The notes beneath the pieces were generated by a model that made no database searches, was not told the DNA's origin, and saw nothing but the letters and a program-made list of their open reading frames with translations. Below are positions 1 through 8,004 of a DNA stretch of 10,928 bases, in pieces (positions within the stretch are counted from its first letter, which is position 1; each line of letters opens with the position of its first letter). A program made the translations under genes and the position numbers. Origin of the DNA: SCRT01 sp036379455 (lineage in GTDB: Bacteria > Pseudomonadota > Gammaproteobacteria > Nevskiales > Nevskiaceae); NCBI GenBank assembly GCA_036379455.1, contig DASVGQ010000182.1, positions 1 through 10,928 on the forward strand, read 5' to 3'.

Positions 1-19
1 GGGCCGTGTCGCGGCTCAT
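1..19 (-). CDS. Start of a gene downstream of cyoD (partial, runs off left edge)
   Basis: An ATG on the minus strand at 19-17 lies 4 bases after the cyoD stop codon and stays open to the window edge, giving only MSRDTA. The tight spacing suggests another member of the cyo operon. In related operons this position is often taken by cyoE (heme o synthase), a SURF1-type assembly factor or a transporter, but six residues cannot distinguish them. No strong ribosome binding site is seen, so translation could be coupled to cyoD. Confidence 0.35.
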
Positions 20-23
20 CGGC

Positions 24-389
24 TCAGCGCACGCCGGGCAGCATCATCCGGCCCGCCAGATCGAACATGATCCACAGCGTGCCGCCGACGATCAGCACCA
101 GCAGCACCGTCGAGAACAGGATCAGGTGCAGGTCCTCGCGCTTCTGGCGCAGGCCGATATGCAGGAAGAAGCGGAAGTGCACGACCATCTGCATCAGCGC
201 GAAGGCGCCGATCAGGTAGTAGAGGGCCTCACGCGGCAGCACATGCCAGCGCACGGTCGCGAAGGGCACCAGCGTCAGGAGCAGGGCGAGGATGGCGCCG
301 GTGATGTAGGCGCGCATTTCGCGGCGGTACAACCGCTTGCCGCGCGTCGGGTCGTTGCGGTCGCGCCGGGCGGGCACGCGCGCGTTCAT
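24..389 (-). CDS. cyoD: Cytochrome bo3 ubiquinol oxidase subunit IV
   Basis: This 121-residue protein is the small membrane subunit of the bo3 quinol oxidase. The E. coli protein is about 109 residues; the extra length is a basic N-terminal stretch (MNARVPARRDRNDPTRGKRL). Three hydrophobic helices are visible: about residues 24-45 (AYITGAILALLLTLVPFATV), 55-79 (EALYYLIGAFALMQMVVHF) and 87-112 (LHLILFSTVLLVLIVGGTLW). The middle helix with its QMVVHFRFFLH segment is typical of the CyoD/COX4 prokaryotic family. The ATG overlaps the cyoC stop codon (ATGA), which fixes the start and implies translational coupling. The family role is in assembly and stability of the oxidase, particularly CuB and heme insertion into subunit I. 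A longer in-frame reading upstream lies inside cyoC and is not used. Confidence 0.95.
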   Translation of the reverse strand: MNARVPARRDRNDPTRGKRLYRREMRAYITGAILALLLTLVPFATVRWHVLPREALYYLIGAFALMQMVVHFRFFLHIGLRQKREDLHLILFSTVLLVLIVGGTLWIMFDLAGRMMLPGVR

Positions 390-1012
390 GCCAGCCCTCC
401 GAGGTAGACCACCGAGAAGATGGCGATCCAGACGATGTCGAGGAAGTGCCAGAACAGCGCCAGGCGCATGATCCCGAGCTTGGTGCGGCTGTCGAAGCCG
501 TAGCGCGCCATCTGGCCGAACAGGCACAGCATCCAGATGCACGCCACCGTCACGTGCAAGCCGTGCAGGGGCACGAGATCCCAGAACGCCGACAGCAGCC
601 CGGAACGCTCGGGCAGGCCGCCCTTGGCCGCCATCGCCACGAAGTCGTTGACCTCGAGGCCGATGAAAGCGGCCCCGAGCAGCAGTGTCACCACCAGCCA
701 GCCCACCAGCCGGCGCCGGCTGTGGCAGTACTTGAGCGTCAGCGAGGCCATGCCGAAGGTGAAGCTCGAGGCCAGCAGCAGCATGGTCTGGGCGAACACG
801 CTGGTCATGTCGTACAGCTCTTTTGGCCCCGGCGCGCCGGAGGTCCCGGCGTGCGCGTGCACCACATAGGTTGCGAACACCACCGCGAACAGGATGGCGT
901 CGCTCATCAGGAACACCCAGAAGCCGAAGATCAGCGTCTGCGCCGCCGACTGGGTGCGCGGGTGCGCGCGGCCGAGGTTCAGCCCGGGGTACTGGAAGAC
1001 TTCCTGGCTCAT
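386..1012 (-). CDS. cyoC: Cytochrome bo3 ubiquinol oxidase subunit III
   Basis: The product is 208 residues, close to the E. coli CyoC length of about 204. It is a polytopic membrane protein with five predicted helices, starting at IFGFWVFLMSDAILFAVVFA and ending at LFWHFLDIVWIAIFSVVYLG. The final helix carries the near-invariant WHFLDIVWI motif of heme-copper oxidase subunit III, and GLEVNDF sits in the middle of the protein. Subunit III does not bind redox metals; it stabilises subunit I and flanks the D-channel entry. The start at MSQEVFQYPG is chosen because its ATG overlaps the cyoB stop codon (ATGA). The open frame extends further upstream, but that part is out-of-frame cyoB. No clear Shine-Dalgarno sequence precedes it, so coupling to cyoB translation is likely (inference). 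Confidence 0.96.
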   Translation of the reverse strand: MSQEVFQYPGLNLGRAHPRTQSAAQTLIFGFWVFLMSDAILFAVVFATYVVHAHAGTSGAPGPKELYDMTSVFAQTMLLLASSFTFGMASLTLKYCHSRRRLVGWLVVTLLLGAAFIGLEVNDFVAMAAKGGLPERSGLLSAFWDLVPLHGLHVTVACIWMLCLFGQMARYGFDSRTKLGIMRLALFWHFLDIVWIAIFSVVYLGGLA

Positions 1013-3120
1013 GGCGCGGCTCGCAGGGCGGTCTGGTCGGCCAGCCCCTGGTTGGCCGGCCGGGTTTCGACGGCGCGCGTGACCGGCGGGGTGGCGCGGA
1101 CCGTGGCGAGCCAGCGTTCGTGCTCTGCCTGCACCTCCGTCGCCGGGATGACCTTCGTGGTGCGGCGCACGAAGCCGCGCGCGATGGTCACGACGATGGT
1201 GCACAGCGTGCACAGGGAAGCCAGCCACCAGATGTGCCAGACGAGGCCGAAGGCCAGCCCGAAGCCGAACACGCCGAGCAGCGGGCCGATCGCCGCGTTG
1301 CGCGGCATGGTGATGTCGAAGTACTTCGGAGGCGGCAGGTAGGCGGCGCCGAATTCCTTGGCGACCGTGAAGGCGTCACGGTCGGTGACGGTGGGGATGA
1401 CCGCGAAGTTGTACTCCGGGGGCGGCGCCGAGCAGGCCCATTCGAGGCTGCGGCCGTCCCACGGGTCGCCCGCCGTCACGCGGTTCTCGTCGCGGTGGCG
1501 CCAGGAGACCCACGCCTGGATGAACAGCGACAGCACCGCCAGGCCGATCAACAGCGCGCCGCCGAAGGCCGCCATCTCCCACGGCTGGTAGATCGGCAGG
1601 GCGTAGGCGACCGTGCGCCGCGGCAGGCCCATCATGCCGAGCGCATAGAGCGGGAAGAAGGCCGCCATGAAGCCGAAGATCCAGCAGAAGGCCGAGAAGC
1701 GCCCCCAGCCCTCGTGCAGGCGGTAGCCGAAGACCTTGGGGAACCAGTAGTGATAGCCGGCAAGCAGCCCGAACAGCACGCCGGGAATAATGACGTTGTG
1801 GAAGTGCGCGACCAGGAACAGCGTGTTGTGGACTTGGTAGTCGACGCTGGGGTTGGCGAGCAGGATGCCGCTCATGCCGCCGAGCACGAACAGCACGATG
1901 AAGCTGATGAGGTAGATCAGCGGCGTGGTAAATCGCACCCGGCCGCGGAACATCGTCCACATCCAGTCGTAGATCTTCACGCCGGTGGGGATGCCGATCA
2001 CCATCGAGGCGATGCCGAAGACGGCGTTGATGGTGCCGTTCTGCCCCATGGTGAAGAAGTGGTGCAGCCACACGGTGAAGGACATGATCGCGATGACCAT
2101 GATCGCGAACACCATCGACTTGTAGCCGAACAACGCCTTGCCCGAGAAAGTTGCCGCGACCTCCGAGTAGATGCCGAAGGACGGAATGATGAGGATGTAG
2201 ACCTCGGGATGGCCGAACAGCCAGAACTCGTTGGCGAACATCATCTGGTTGCCGCCCAGCCCGTTGGTGAAGAAGTGGAAGCCGAGGTAGCGGTCGAGCG
2301 CCAGCTGGCCGGCGGCCACCGTCAGCGCCGGCATCGCGAACACCATCATGATGGCGGTGCACAGCGCCGCCCACGTGAACAGCGGCATGCGGAACAGCTT
2401 CATGCCCGGCGCGCGCTCCTTGAGGATGGTCACCGCGAAGTTGATGCCGGTCATCGTCGAGGCGACGCCGGAGAGCAGCACCGCCCAGATCCAGTAGTCC
2501 GGCCCCACGCCGGGCAGGAAGGTGGTCTCCGTGTAGGGCGGGTACTCGAACCAGCCGCCGGTCGAGAACTGGCCGAACACCAGCGAAGTCATCACCAGGA
2601 TCGCGCCGGCGGCGGTGAGCCACAGGCTGACGGAGTTCATCACCGGGAAGGACACGTCCCGCGCGCCGATCTGCAGCGGCATGATGTAGTTGATGACGGC
2701 CGCGATGAAGGGCATCACCATGAAGAAGATCATGATGGTGCCGTGCGTCGTGAACAGCTGCGCCATGTGGTCCGGCGACAGGAACCCGCCGCCCAGGCCC
2801 CAGGCCTGCTGGCCGCGCATGAGGATCGCCTCGATGATCGCCCGCGCCAGCATCACGACGGTGATCACCATGTACATGATGGCGATCTTCTTCTGGTCGG
2901 TGCTGGTGAACCACTCGGCCCACAGGTATCGCCATTTCCTCAGGTAGGTGATGCCCAGCACCACGATGATGAGGCCGCCGGTCGCGACGCAGGCCGCAAA
3001 GCCGCCGATGCTGCCGTTGATCAGGTGCTCCTTGGTCGGGTCCTGGAGCATGTTGTAGAAGGGCAGCGAGTGCATCGTGAAGCGCCCGATGAGGTCATAG
3101 ACGATCGCCTGCGTGCTCAT
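1009..3120 (-). CDS. cyoB: Cytochrome bo3 ubiquinol oxidase subunit I
   Basis: This 703-residue catalytic subunit oxidises ubiquinol, reduces O2 to water and pumps protons across the inner membrane. E. coli CyoB has 663 residues. By alignment from memory with E. coli CyoB, low-spin heme ligands are H126 (FTTHGTIMIFF) and H441. The high-spin heme ligand is H439 (AHFHNV). CuB ligands are H304 (GHPEVY, with the Tyr partner Y308), H353 and H354 (WLHHFF). The D-channel has D155 (GARDVSFP), N144, N162 and E306. The K-channel has K382 (GIPTGVKIYDW). The quinol site shows R93, H118 and Q121, but E97 replaces the E. coli Asp75. The C-terminal extension after about residue 650 is poorly conserved and Ala/Thr/Arg-rich. 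The gene starts 21 bases after cyoA and overlaps cyoC by 4 bases. The upstream GGA is a weak ribosome binding site. Confidence 0.98.
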   Translation of the reverse strand: MSTQAIVYDLIGRFTMHSLPFYNMLQDPTKEHLINGSIGGFAACVATGGLIIVVLGITYLRKWRYLWAEWFTSTDQKKIAIMYMVITVVMLARAIIEAILMRGQQAWGLGGGFLSPDHMAQLFTTHGTIMIFFMVMPFIAAVINYIMPLQIGARDVSFPVMNSVSLWLTAAGAILVMTSLVFGQFSTGGWFEYPPYTETTFLPGVGPDYWIWAVLLSGVASTMTGINFAVTILKERAPGMKLFRMPLFTWAALCTAIMMVFAMPALTVAAGQLALDRYLGFHFFTNGLGGNQMMFANEFWLFGHPEVYILIIPSFGIYSEVAATFSGKALFGYKSMVFAIMVIAIMSFTVWLHHFFTMGQNGTINAVFGIASMVIGIPTGVKIYDWMWTMFRGRVRFTTPLIYLISFIVLFVLGGMSGILLANPSVDYQVHNTLFLVAHFHNVIIPGVLFGLLAGYHYWFPKVFGYRLHEGWGRFSAFCWIFGFMAAFFPLYALGMMGLPRRTVAYALPIYQPWEMAAFGGALLIGLAVLSLFIQAWVSWRHRDENRVTAGDPWDGRSLEWACSAPPPEYNFAVIPTVTDRDAFTVAKEFGAAYLPPPKYFDITMPRNAAIGPLLGVFGFGLAFGLVWHIWWLASLCTLCTIVVTIARGFVRRTTKVIPATEVQAEHERWLATVRATPPVTRAVETRPANQGLADQTALRAAP

Positions 3121-3141
3121 GATTCGTGGTCCGTTTATCGC

Positions 3142-4167
3142 CTACGGCTGGGGAGCGGATACCGGGACGGGCGCCCGCAGCCCCGCCGCCGGGTGCTCGG
3201 GCTCGGTGTCCGTGAGCAGGGCGTGGACGACGCCCGGGAAGAACGCGGGCGTCATGTCCACCAGCGACACGTAGCCGTTGCGCGTGGCCGTGGGCGGCAG
3301 CCGGGCCATCATCTGTTCGCGCGTGCTGGCGTCCGACAGCAGCCGCAGGATCTCGGGGTCCAGCGGCACGCCCGTCGCCTGCATCTTCCCGACCCACGCC
3401 TTGAACTCGGCCGGCGTCTTGGCGACGGCGACGAACTGCTCGTCGTGGAAGCCGTCGCCGTCGTACATGGTGTTCTCGCCGAGGAAGCGGCCGGTCTTGC
3501 TGGCCAGCAGGTTGAGCCGCGTGACCATGCCGCCCATCGCGTAGATCTGGCTGCCCAGCGCCGGGATGAAGAAGGATTTCATTACCGTCGCGGAAGTGAG
3601 CTGGAAGGTGACCGGGCGGCCGACGGGCAGCACGAAGGTGCCGATCGTGGCGATGTGCTGGTCGGGATAGATGAACAGCCACTTCCAGTCGTAGCCGATG
3701 ACCTGCACGTGCAGCGCCGGCTGCTTCGACGCCAGCGGTCGGTAGGGGTCGAGGTGGGGCGCGGTGTAGGACATGAACACGCCGAACACGATGACGATCG
3801 CCACCGGCCCGGCCCACGTCAGGACGTTGATGACCTTGTCGTCCTTCCACTTCGGCCAGTAGGTGGTGCGCTTCCGGTTGCCGTAGCGGTAGCGCCACAG
3901 GAGGAATGGCAGGGCGAGGAAGATCGGCCCGGCGACGAACACCGCCATGATCCCCAGCACCCAGTAGAAGTGCACCATTTCCGCGTGCGCCACCGGCCCC
4001 TGGGGGTTGAGGAAGCTCAGGTGGAGGTTGCCGCTGCAGGCGCTCAGCAGCAGCGGCGCGGCGCACAGCGCGATGACGAGCGCGATGCGGGATGCTCTCG
4101 GCGCCGTCGCCGGATCCCGCCGCCCGTGCGCCGCTCCTGACGCCTCGTTCCCTCCTCGTGCCCGCAT
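3142..4167 (-). CDS. cyoA: Cytochrome bo3 ubiquinol oxidase subunit II (lipoprotein)
   Basis: The chosen product is 341 residues. A signal segment (IALVIALCAAPLLLSAC) ends in a lipobox LSAC with the lipidated Cys at residue 44. It is followed by two membrane helices (about 67-91 and 113-134) and a periplasmic cupredoxin domain. That domain carries IGYDWKWLFIYPDQ (about 157-170) and SFFIPALGSQIYAM (198-211), both very close to E. coli CyoA. The CuA ligand set (Cys-x3-Cys, His, Met) of cytochrome c oxidase subunit II is absent, which identifies a quinol oxidase. The start at 4167 is preferred because AAAGGA lies 12 bases upstream. An in-frame ATG at 4248 would add 27 residues to an already long N-region and looks less likely. 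This is the first gene of the operon, divergent from the kinase gene at 4411. Confidence 0.95.
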   Translation of the reverse strand: MRARGGNEASGAAHGRRDPATAPRASRIALVIALCAAPLLLSACSGNLHLSFLNPQGPVAHAEMVHFYWVLGIMAVFVAGPIFLALPFLLWRYRYGNRKRTTYWPKWKDDKVINVLTWAGPVAIVIVFGVFMSYTAPHLDPYRPLASKQPALHVQVIGYDWKWLFIYPDQHIATIGTFVLPVGRPVTFQLTSATVMKSFFIPALGSQIYAMGGMVTRLNLLASKTGRFLGENTMYDGDGFHDEQFVAVAKTPAEFKAWVGKMQATGVPLDPEILRLLSDASTREQMMARLPPTATRNGYVSLVDMTPAFFPGVVHALLTDTEPEHPAAGLRAPVPVSAPQP

Positions 4168-4410
4168 CGTGTGTTGGTGTCCTTTGGTGGACGATCCATC
4201 GGCAGGAAGACGGCAGAGCCGGATGCATGGCTGCGGCGCGCGGGCCATTGGATCGGTACGGCCATCGAATATGGACCGCGACCGCGCGCCTGCCTGTAGG
4301 ACAAGGCCGCGAATGATCCGTACTGAGCGGGTCCCGCTAACGGCTGCGCCATTTCCACGGGGCTTGCGCGCGCCTATCCTGACGTCACCACCGCTCGTGC
4401 CAGGCCCGCC
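4168..4410. promoter_or_regulatory. Divergent intergenic region between cyoA and the fusion kinase gene
   Basis: This 243-base non-coding stretch must hold the promoters for both the cyo operon and the kinase gene. I could not assign convincing -35/-10 pairs, and no FNR/Anr-type TTGAT-N4-ATCAA box is visible. Visible symmetric elements are AGCGGGTCCCGCT (4326-4338, a 13-base interrupted palindrome) and TGACGTCA (4380-4387, a perfect 8-base palindrome 23 bases before the kinase ATG). AAAGGA of the cyoA ribosome binding site lies at the left end on the minus strand. The 11-mer TGCCTGTAGGA at 4291-4301 recurs at 8853-8863. Confidence 0.5.
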
Positions 4411-7400
4411 ATGACGACCCAGGATTCTTCAGGCGACCGCGCGTCGGCGCCCGCCGATCGTTCCGGGCCGGCCGGTGCCGGTGGGCCGCGCGATCCGTCC
4501 GCGCCGCCAGCTGCTTCCGACGACCCCACGACGCAAGCGACGGCCAGGCGAGCGCTGCGCGTCGTCGGCATCGGCGCCTCGGCCGGCGGGCTGAAGGCGG
4601 CCGGCAGCTTCCTCGAGCACGTCCCGGCCGCCAGCGGCATGGCCTTCGTGCTGGTGTTCCATCTTGATCCGGCGCACAAGAGCGAAGCGGCCGAGCTGCT
4701 GCAGCTGCGCACCACGATGCCGATCGCGCAGATCACGGACGGCATGCCGGTCGCCGCCGATCACGTCTACGTGATTCCGCCGAGCCATGGGCTGGAATTG
4801 AAGGGCGGGGTGCTGCGGCTCACCGCGCTCCGCCACGCGGACGGCCACCCGACCGTCATCGACCACTTCTTCCGCTCGCTGGCCGCCGACGCCGGCGAGC
4901 GCAGCATCGGCGTCGTGCTCTCCGGCACCGGCAGCGAGGGCAGCGAAGGCCTCAAGGCGATCAAGGAAGCCGGCGGGCTCGCCGCGGCGCAGGACGAGCG
5001 CGAGGCCGACTACCCCGGGATGCCGCACGCCGCCGCGGCCACGGGGCTGGTGGACTACGTGCTGCCGGTGGCGGGCATTCCGTCGCGGCTGGTGGCGGCC
5101 AGCCGTTTCCGCGTGGACTTCGACCTGCCGGCGGAGGCGCAGGGTGGCGGTCTGCACGACGGTGAGGCGCTGCAGAAGATCCTCGTCCAGCTGCGTACTC
5201 AGGTCGGCCACGACTTCAGCCAGTACAAGCGCAACACCGTGCTGCGGCGCATCGCGCGGCGCATGCAGGTGCATCAGGTGGACAGCCCGTCGGCGTATCT
5301 GGAGCTGCTGCGCGGCACGCCGGCCGAGACCGAGGCCCTGTTCCGCGAGCTGCTGATCTCGGTGACGAATTTCTTCCGCGACCCGGAGGTCATGACGGTG
5401 CTCGCGCACGAGGTGATCGCCAAGCTCTGCGCCCACGCGGAACGCGGCGGCCTGCGGGTGTGGGTACCCGGCTGCGCCACCGGCGAGGAGGCCTATACCC
5501 TCGCCATGCTGCTGCACGAGGCCTGCGACGGGCTGGCCTCGCCGCCGCGCGTGCAGGTCTTCGCGACCGATGTCGACGAGCGCGCGCTGGAGGTGGCGCG
5601 CCACGGGATGTATGCCGAGAGCATCGCGACGGACGTCTCCACGGCGCGCCTGGACCGTTTCTTCGAGCGGCACGGCGGCGGCTTCGTCGTCAAGGACTTC
5701 CTGCGCGAGATGATCCTGTTCACGCGCCATGACCTGCTGCGCGACCCGCCGTTCTCGCGGCTCGACCTCATCAGCTGCCGCAACGTGCTGATCTACCTGA
5801 AGGCCGACATCCAGACGCGCATCTTCGCCCTGTTCCACTTCGCGCTGCGCCCGCAGGGCTACCTGTTCCTCGGCGGCTCGGAGTCGGTCGGCACGGCCAC
5901 CAACCTGTTCGCCGAGCTCGACCACAAGGCCAAGCTCTACCAGGCGCGGCGCGTGCCGCACGTCGACGTGCGCTTTCCGCTCGCGCCGGGCGACCCGCGC
6001 GAGATCGCGCGGGCGCGTGAGCCCGAGCAGCCGGACCAGCGCTTCGAGGACCTCGCGCGCGCCGAGCTGCTGGCGCGCTACGCGCCGCCCTGCGTGATCG
6101 TCGACCGCAACTACGACGTGGCCTACATCTCCGGGCGGGTCGGCAGGTATCTCGAGCCCGGCTCCGGCGAGGCCAACTACAACGTCCTCGCGATGGCGCG
6201 CGAAGGCCTGCGTGTCGAGCTGCGCACGGCGCTGTACCGCGCGCTGCACGGCGGCGGCGCCACCGAGGGCAAACACGTGCGCGTGCCCGGCAACGGCCAT
6301 CCACTCGTCGTCGGCCTGACGGTGCGGCCGCTGCCCGCGACCGACGGCTACGCGCTGGTGGTCTTCGAGCCGGTGGCGGCGGGCGAAGCGCCGCCGCAGC
6401 CGGCGCGCACCGCACACGACGACGGCGTGATCGCCCAGCTCGAGCACGAGCTCGGCGAGACGCGCGAATCGCTGCAGACTTCGAGCGAGGAGCTCGAGAC
6501 CTCCAACGAGGAGCTGCGCGCCTCCAACGAGGAGCTGCAGTCCATGAACGAGGAGATGCAGTCCACCGGCGAGGAGCTCGAGACCGGCAAGGAGGAGCTG
6601 CAGTCGGCCAACGAGGAGCTGCTCGCGCTCAACCAGGAGCTGCAGGCCAAGGACGACGAGCTCGGCCGCACCAACGGCGATCTGGCCAATTTCATCGCCA
6701 GCACCGGGATCGCCACGCTGTTCCTCGACGAGCAGCTGCGCGTGCGCCGCTACACGCCGCGCGTGCTGGAGATCTTCAACTTGATCCCGGGCGACATCGG
6801 CCGCCCCTTTGCCCACCTCACCCACAACCTCCAGGACGCCGAGCTGGTGGCCGACGTCGAGCGCGTGATGCGCGATCTCGCGCCGCTGGAGCGCGAGCTG
6901 GAGGGCCGAGAGGGACAGCGCTGGCTCATCCGGCTGCGGCCCTATCGCAGCGTGGACAACAGGATCAGCGGCGTGGTGCTGACCTTCGTGGACGTCACCG
7001 CGATGCGCCGCGCCGAGATCGCCATGCGGCTGTCCGAGGAACGCTTCCGGGCGCTGGTGACCACCACCTCCAACGTGGTCTATCGCATGAGCCCCGATTG
7101 GCGCGAGATGCGCAGCCTCAGCGGCGGCGGTTTCCTGGCGGATACGACGAAGGCCAACGCAAAGTGGATCGAGGACTACATCCCGGCCGATGAGCGACCG
7201 CGGGTGCGCGCCGCGATCGATGCCGCGATCCGCAACAAGGGCACCTTCCAGCTCGAGCACCGCGTGCGGCGCGCCGACGGCAGCGTCGGCTGGACCGCGT
7301 CACGCGCTGCGCCGCTCCTGGACGCGGACGGCAACATCCTCGAATGGTTCGGCGCGGCGACCGACATCACCGACCGCAAGCAGGCCGAGGAGCACGAGAA

Positions 7401-8004
7401 GCTGCTGGTGCACGAGCTGAACCACCGCGTCAAGAACACGCTCTCGACGGTGCAGGCGATCGCGCGGCAGACCCGCCGCGGCGCGAGCGATCTGGACGAT
7501 TTCCAGAAGACCTTCGCGGCGCGCCTGCTGGCGCTGTCAAAAACACACGAGCTGCTGGCGCGGGAGCGCTGGGTAGGCGCCGATCTGCGCGCGGTGGTCG
7601 ACACCGAGCTCGAGCCCTACCGGAGAAGGGGCGTCGCGCGCGTCGAGATCGCGGGCGAGGCGGTCCGATTGCAGGTTGCGAGCGCGCTGGCGCTCGGCAT
7701 GGCGCTGCACGAGCTGGCGACCAACGCTGTGAAGTACGGCGCGCTGTCGGTGCCATCCGGCCGGCTGGCCGTGCAGTGGGAGCTGCGCTCGGGGGGCGAT
7801 GGATCGAGCGTGCGCCTGCAGTGGGTGGAACGCGACGGGCCGCGGGTGGCAGCTCCGATCAAGCACGGCTTTGGCTACCGGCTCATGACCGACGGGCTAG
7901 CCGACGAGCTGGGCGGCAGCGTTACGCTCGACTTCAGGCCATCGGGCCTGGTGGCGAGCATCGTCTTTCCGCAGGTGGTGCCGCCGGCTCCAGCCGACGT
8001 CTGA
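4411..8004 (+). CDS. CheB-CheR-PAS-HWE histidine kinase fusion protein
   Basis: This is a 1197-residue soluble multidomain sensor with no membrane helix. In order: a disordered N-terminus (1-48); a CheB-type methylesterase domain (about 50-230) with GIGASAGG (Ser57), His84 in VFHLDP, and E176 in SGTGSEG where the family has Asp; a CheR methyltransferase domain (about 250-513) with TNFFRD (319-324), SAM-binding GCATGEEAY (354-362), ATDVDE (385-390) and CRNVLIYL (456-463). A divergent PAS-like domain (about 545-655) follows, then a Glu-rich heptad helix (691-760), PAS domains at about 761-865 and 872-990, and an HWE/HisKA_2 kinase. The kinase has HRVKNT (likely phospho-His 1005), HELATNAVKYG (1100-1110), W1138-x-E1140 and GFGYRLM. 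No receiver domain is attached. The ATG has only a weak AGG 6 bases upstream, so the exact start within the disordered N-terminus is uncertain. Partner and signal are unknown. Confidence 0.93.
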   Translation: MTTQDSSGDRASAPADRSGPAGAGGPRDPSAPPAASDDPTTQATARRALRVVGIGASAGGLKAAGSFLEHVPAASGMAFVLVFHLDPAHKSEAAELLQLRTTMPIAQITDGMPVAADHVYVIPPSHGLELKGGVLRLTALRHADGHPTVIDHFFRSLAADAGERSIGVVLSGTGSEGSEGLKAIKEAGGLAAAQDEREADYPGMPHAAAATGLVDYVLPVAGIPSRLVAASRFRVDFDLPAEAQGGGLHDGEALQKILVQLRTQVGHDFSQYKRNTVLRRIARRMQVHQVDSPSAYLELLRGTPAETEALFRELLISVTNFFRDPEVMTVLAHEVIAKLCAHAERGGLRVWVPGCATGEEAYTLAMLLHEACDGLASPPRVQVFATDVDERALEVARHGMYAESIATDVSTARLDRFFERHGGGFVVKDFLREMILFTRHDLLRDPPFSRLDLISCRNVLIYLKADIQTRIFALFHFALRPQGYLFLGGSESVGTATNLFAELDHKAKLYQARRVPHVDVRFPLAPGDPREIARAREPEQPDQRFEDLARAELLARYAPPCVIVDRNYDVAYISGRVGRYLEPGSGEANYNVLAMAREGLRVELRTALYRALHGGGATEGKHVRVPGNGHPLVVGLTVRPLPATDGYALVVFEPVAAGEAPPQPARTAHDDGVIAQLEHELGETRESLQTSSEELETSNEELRASNEELQSMNEEMQSTGEELETGKEELQSANEELLALNQELQAKDDELGRTNGDLANFIASTGIATLFLDEQLRVRRYTPRVLEIFNLIPGDIGRPFAHLTHNLQDAELVADVERVMRDLAPLERELEGREGQRWLIRLRPYRSVDNRISGVVLTFVDVTAMRRAEIAMRLSEERFRALVTTTSNVVYRMSPDWREMRSLSGGGFLADTTKANAKWIEDYIPADERPRVRAAIDAAIRNKGTFQLEHRVRRADGSVGWTASRAAPLLDADGNILEWFGAATDITDRKQAEEHEKLLVHELNHRVKNTLSTVQAIARQTRRGASDLDDFQKTFAARLLALSKTHELLARERWVGADLRAVVDTELEPYRRRGVARVEIAGEAVRLQVASALALGMALHELATNAVKYGALSVPSGRLAVQWELRSGGDGSSVRLQWVERDGPRVAAPIKHGFGYRLMTDGLADELGGSVTLDFRPSGLVASIVFPQVVPPAPADV
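6481..6690 (+). repeat. Ten in-register heptads (21-base period) encoding a signalling coiled coil
   Basis: Within the fusion kinase, residues 691-760 divide without gaps into ten heptads: SSEELET, SNEELRA, SNEELQS, MNEEMQS, TGEELET, GKEELQS, ANEELLA, LNQELQA, KDDELGR and TNGDLAN. Leu or Met occupies the fifth position of every unit and acidic residues precede it, as in a parallel coiled coil. The DNA shows the matching 21-base periodicity, with GAGGAGCTG/C recurring. Such linkers are common between the CheR part and the kinase part of this protein family. They are thought to pass conformational change between domains. Confidence 0.85.

Noticed and set aside
823..4140. A 1105-codon open frame on the plus strand opposite the cyo genes
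   Set aside because: It is Arg/His/Gln/Asp-rich with no recognisable domain, and lies antisense to cyoA, cyoB and cyoC, whose catalytic motifs are unmistakable. Long antisense frames are expected in very GC-rich DNA.
3142..4167. Cytochrome c oxidase (aa3-type) subunit II
   Set aside because: The Cys-x3-Cys, His and Met ligands of the CuA centre are absent and the sequence matches CyoA motifs, so it is a quinol oxidase subunit.
4168..4248. Upstream ATG at 4248 for cyoA
   Set aside because: It would place 70 residues before the lipidated Cys. The ATG at 4167 has AAAGGA upstream and gives a more usual signal peptide, although this still leaves a long N-region.
4429..7260. A 943-codon open frame on the minus strand opposite the fusion kinase gene
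   Set aside because: The composition is that of a shadow frame (Arg/His/Leu/Gln-rich, no motif), while the plus strand shows CheB, CheR and PAS signatures throughout.
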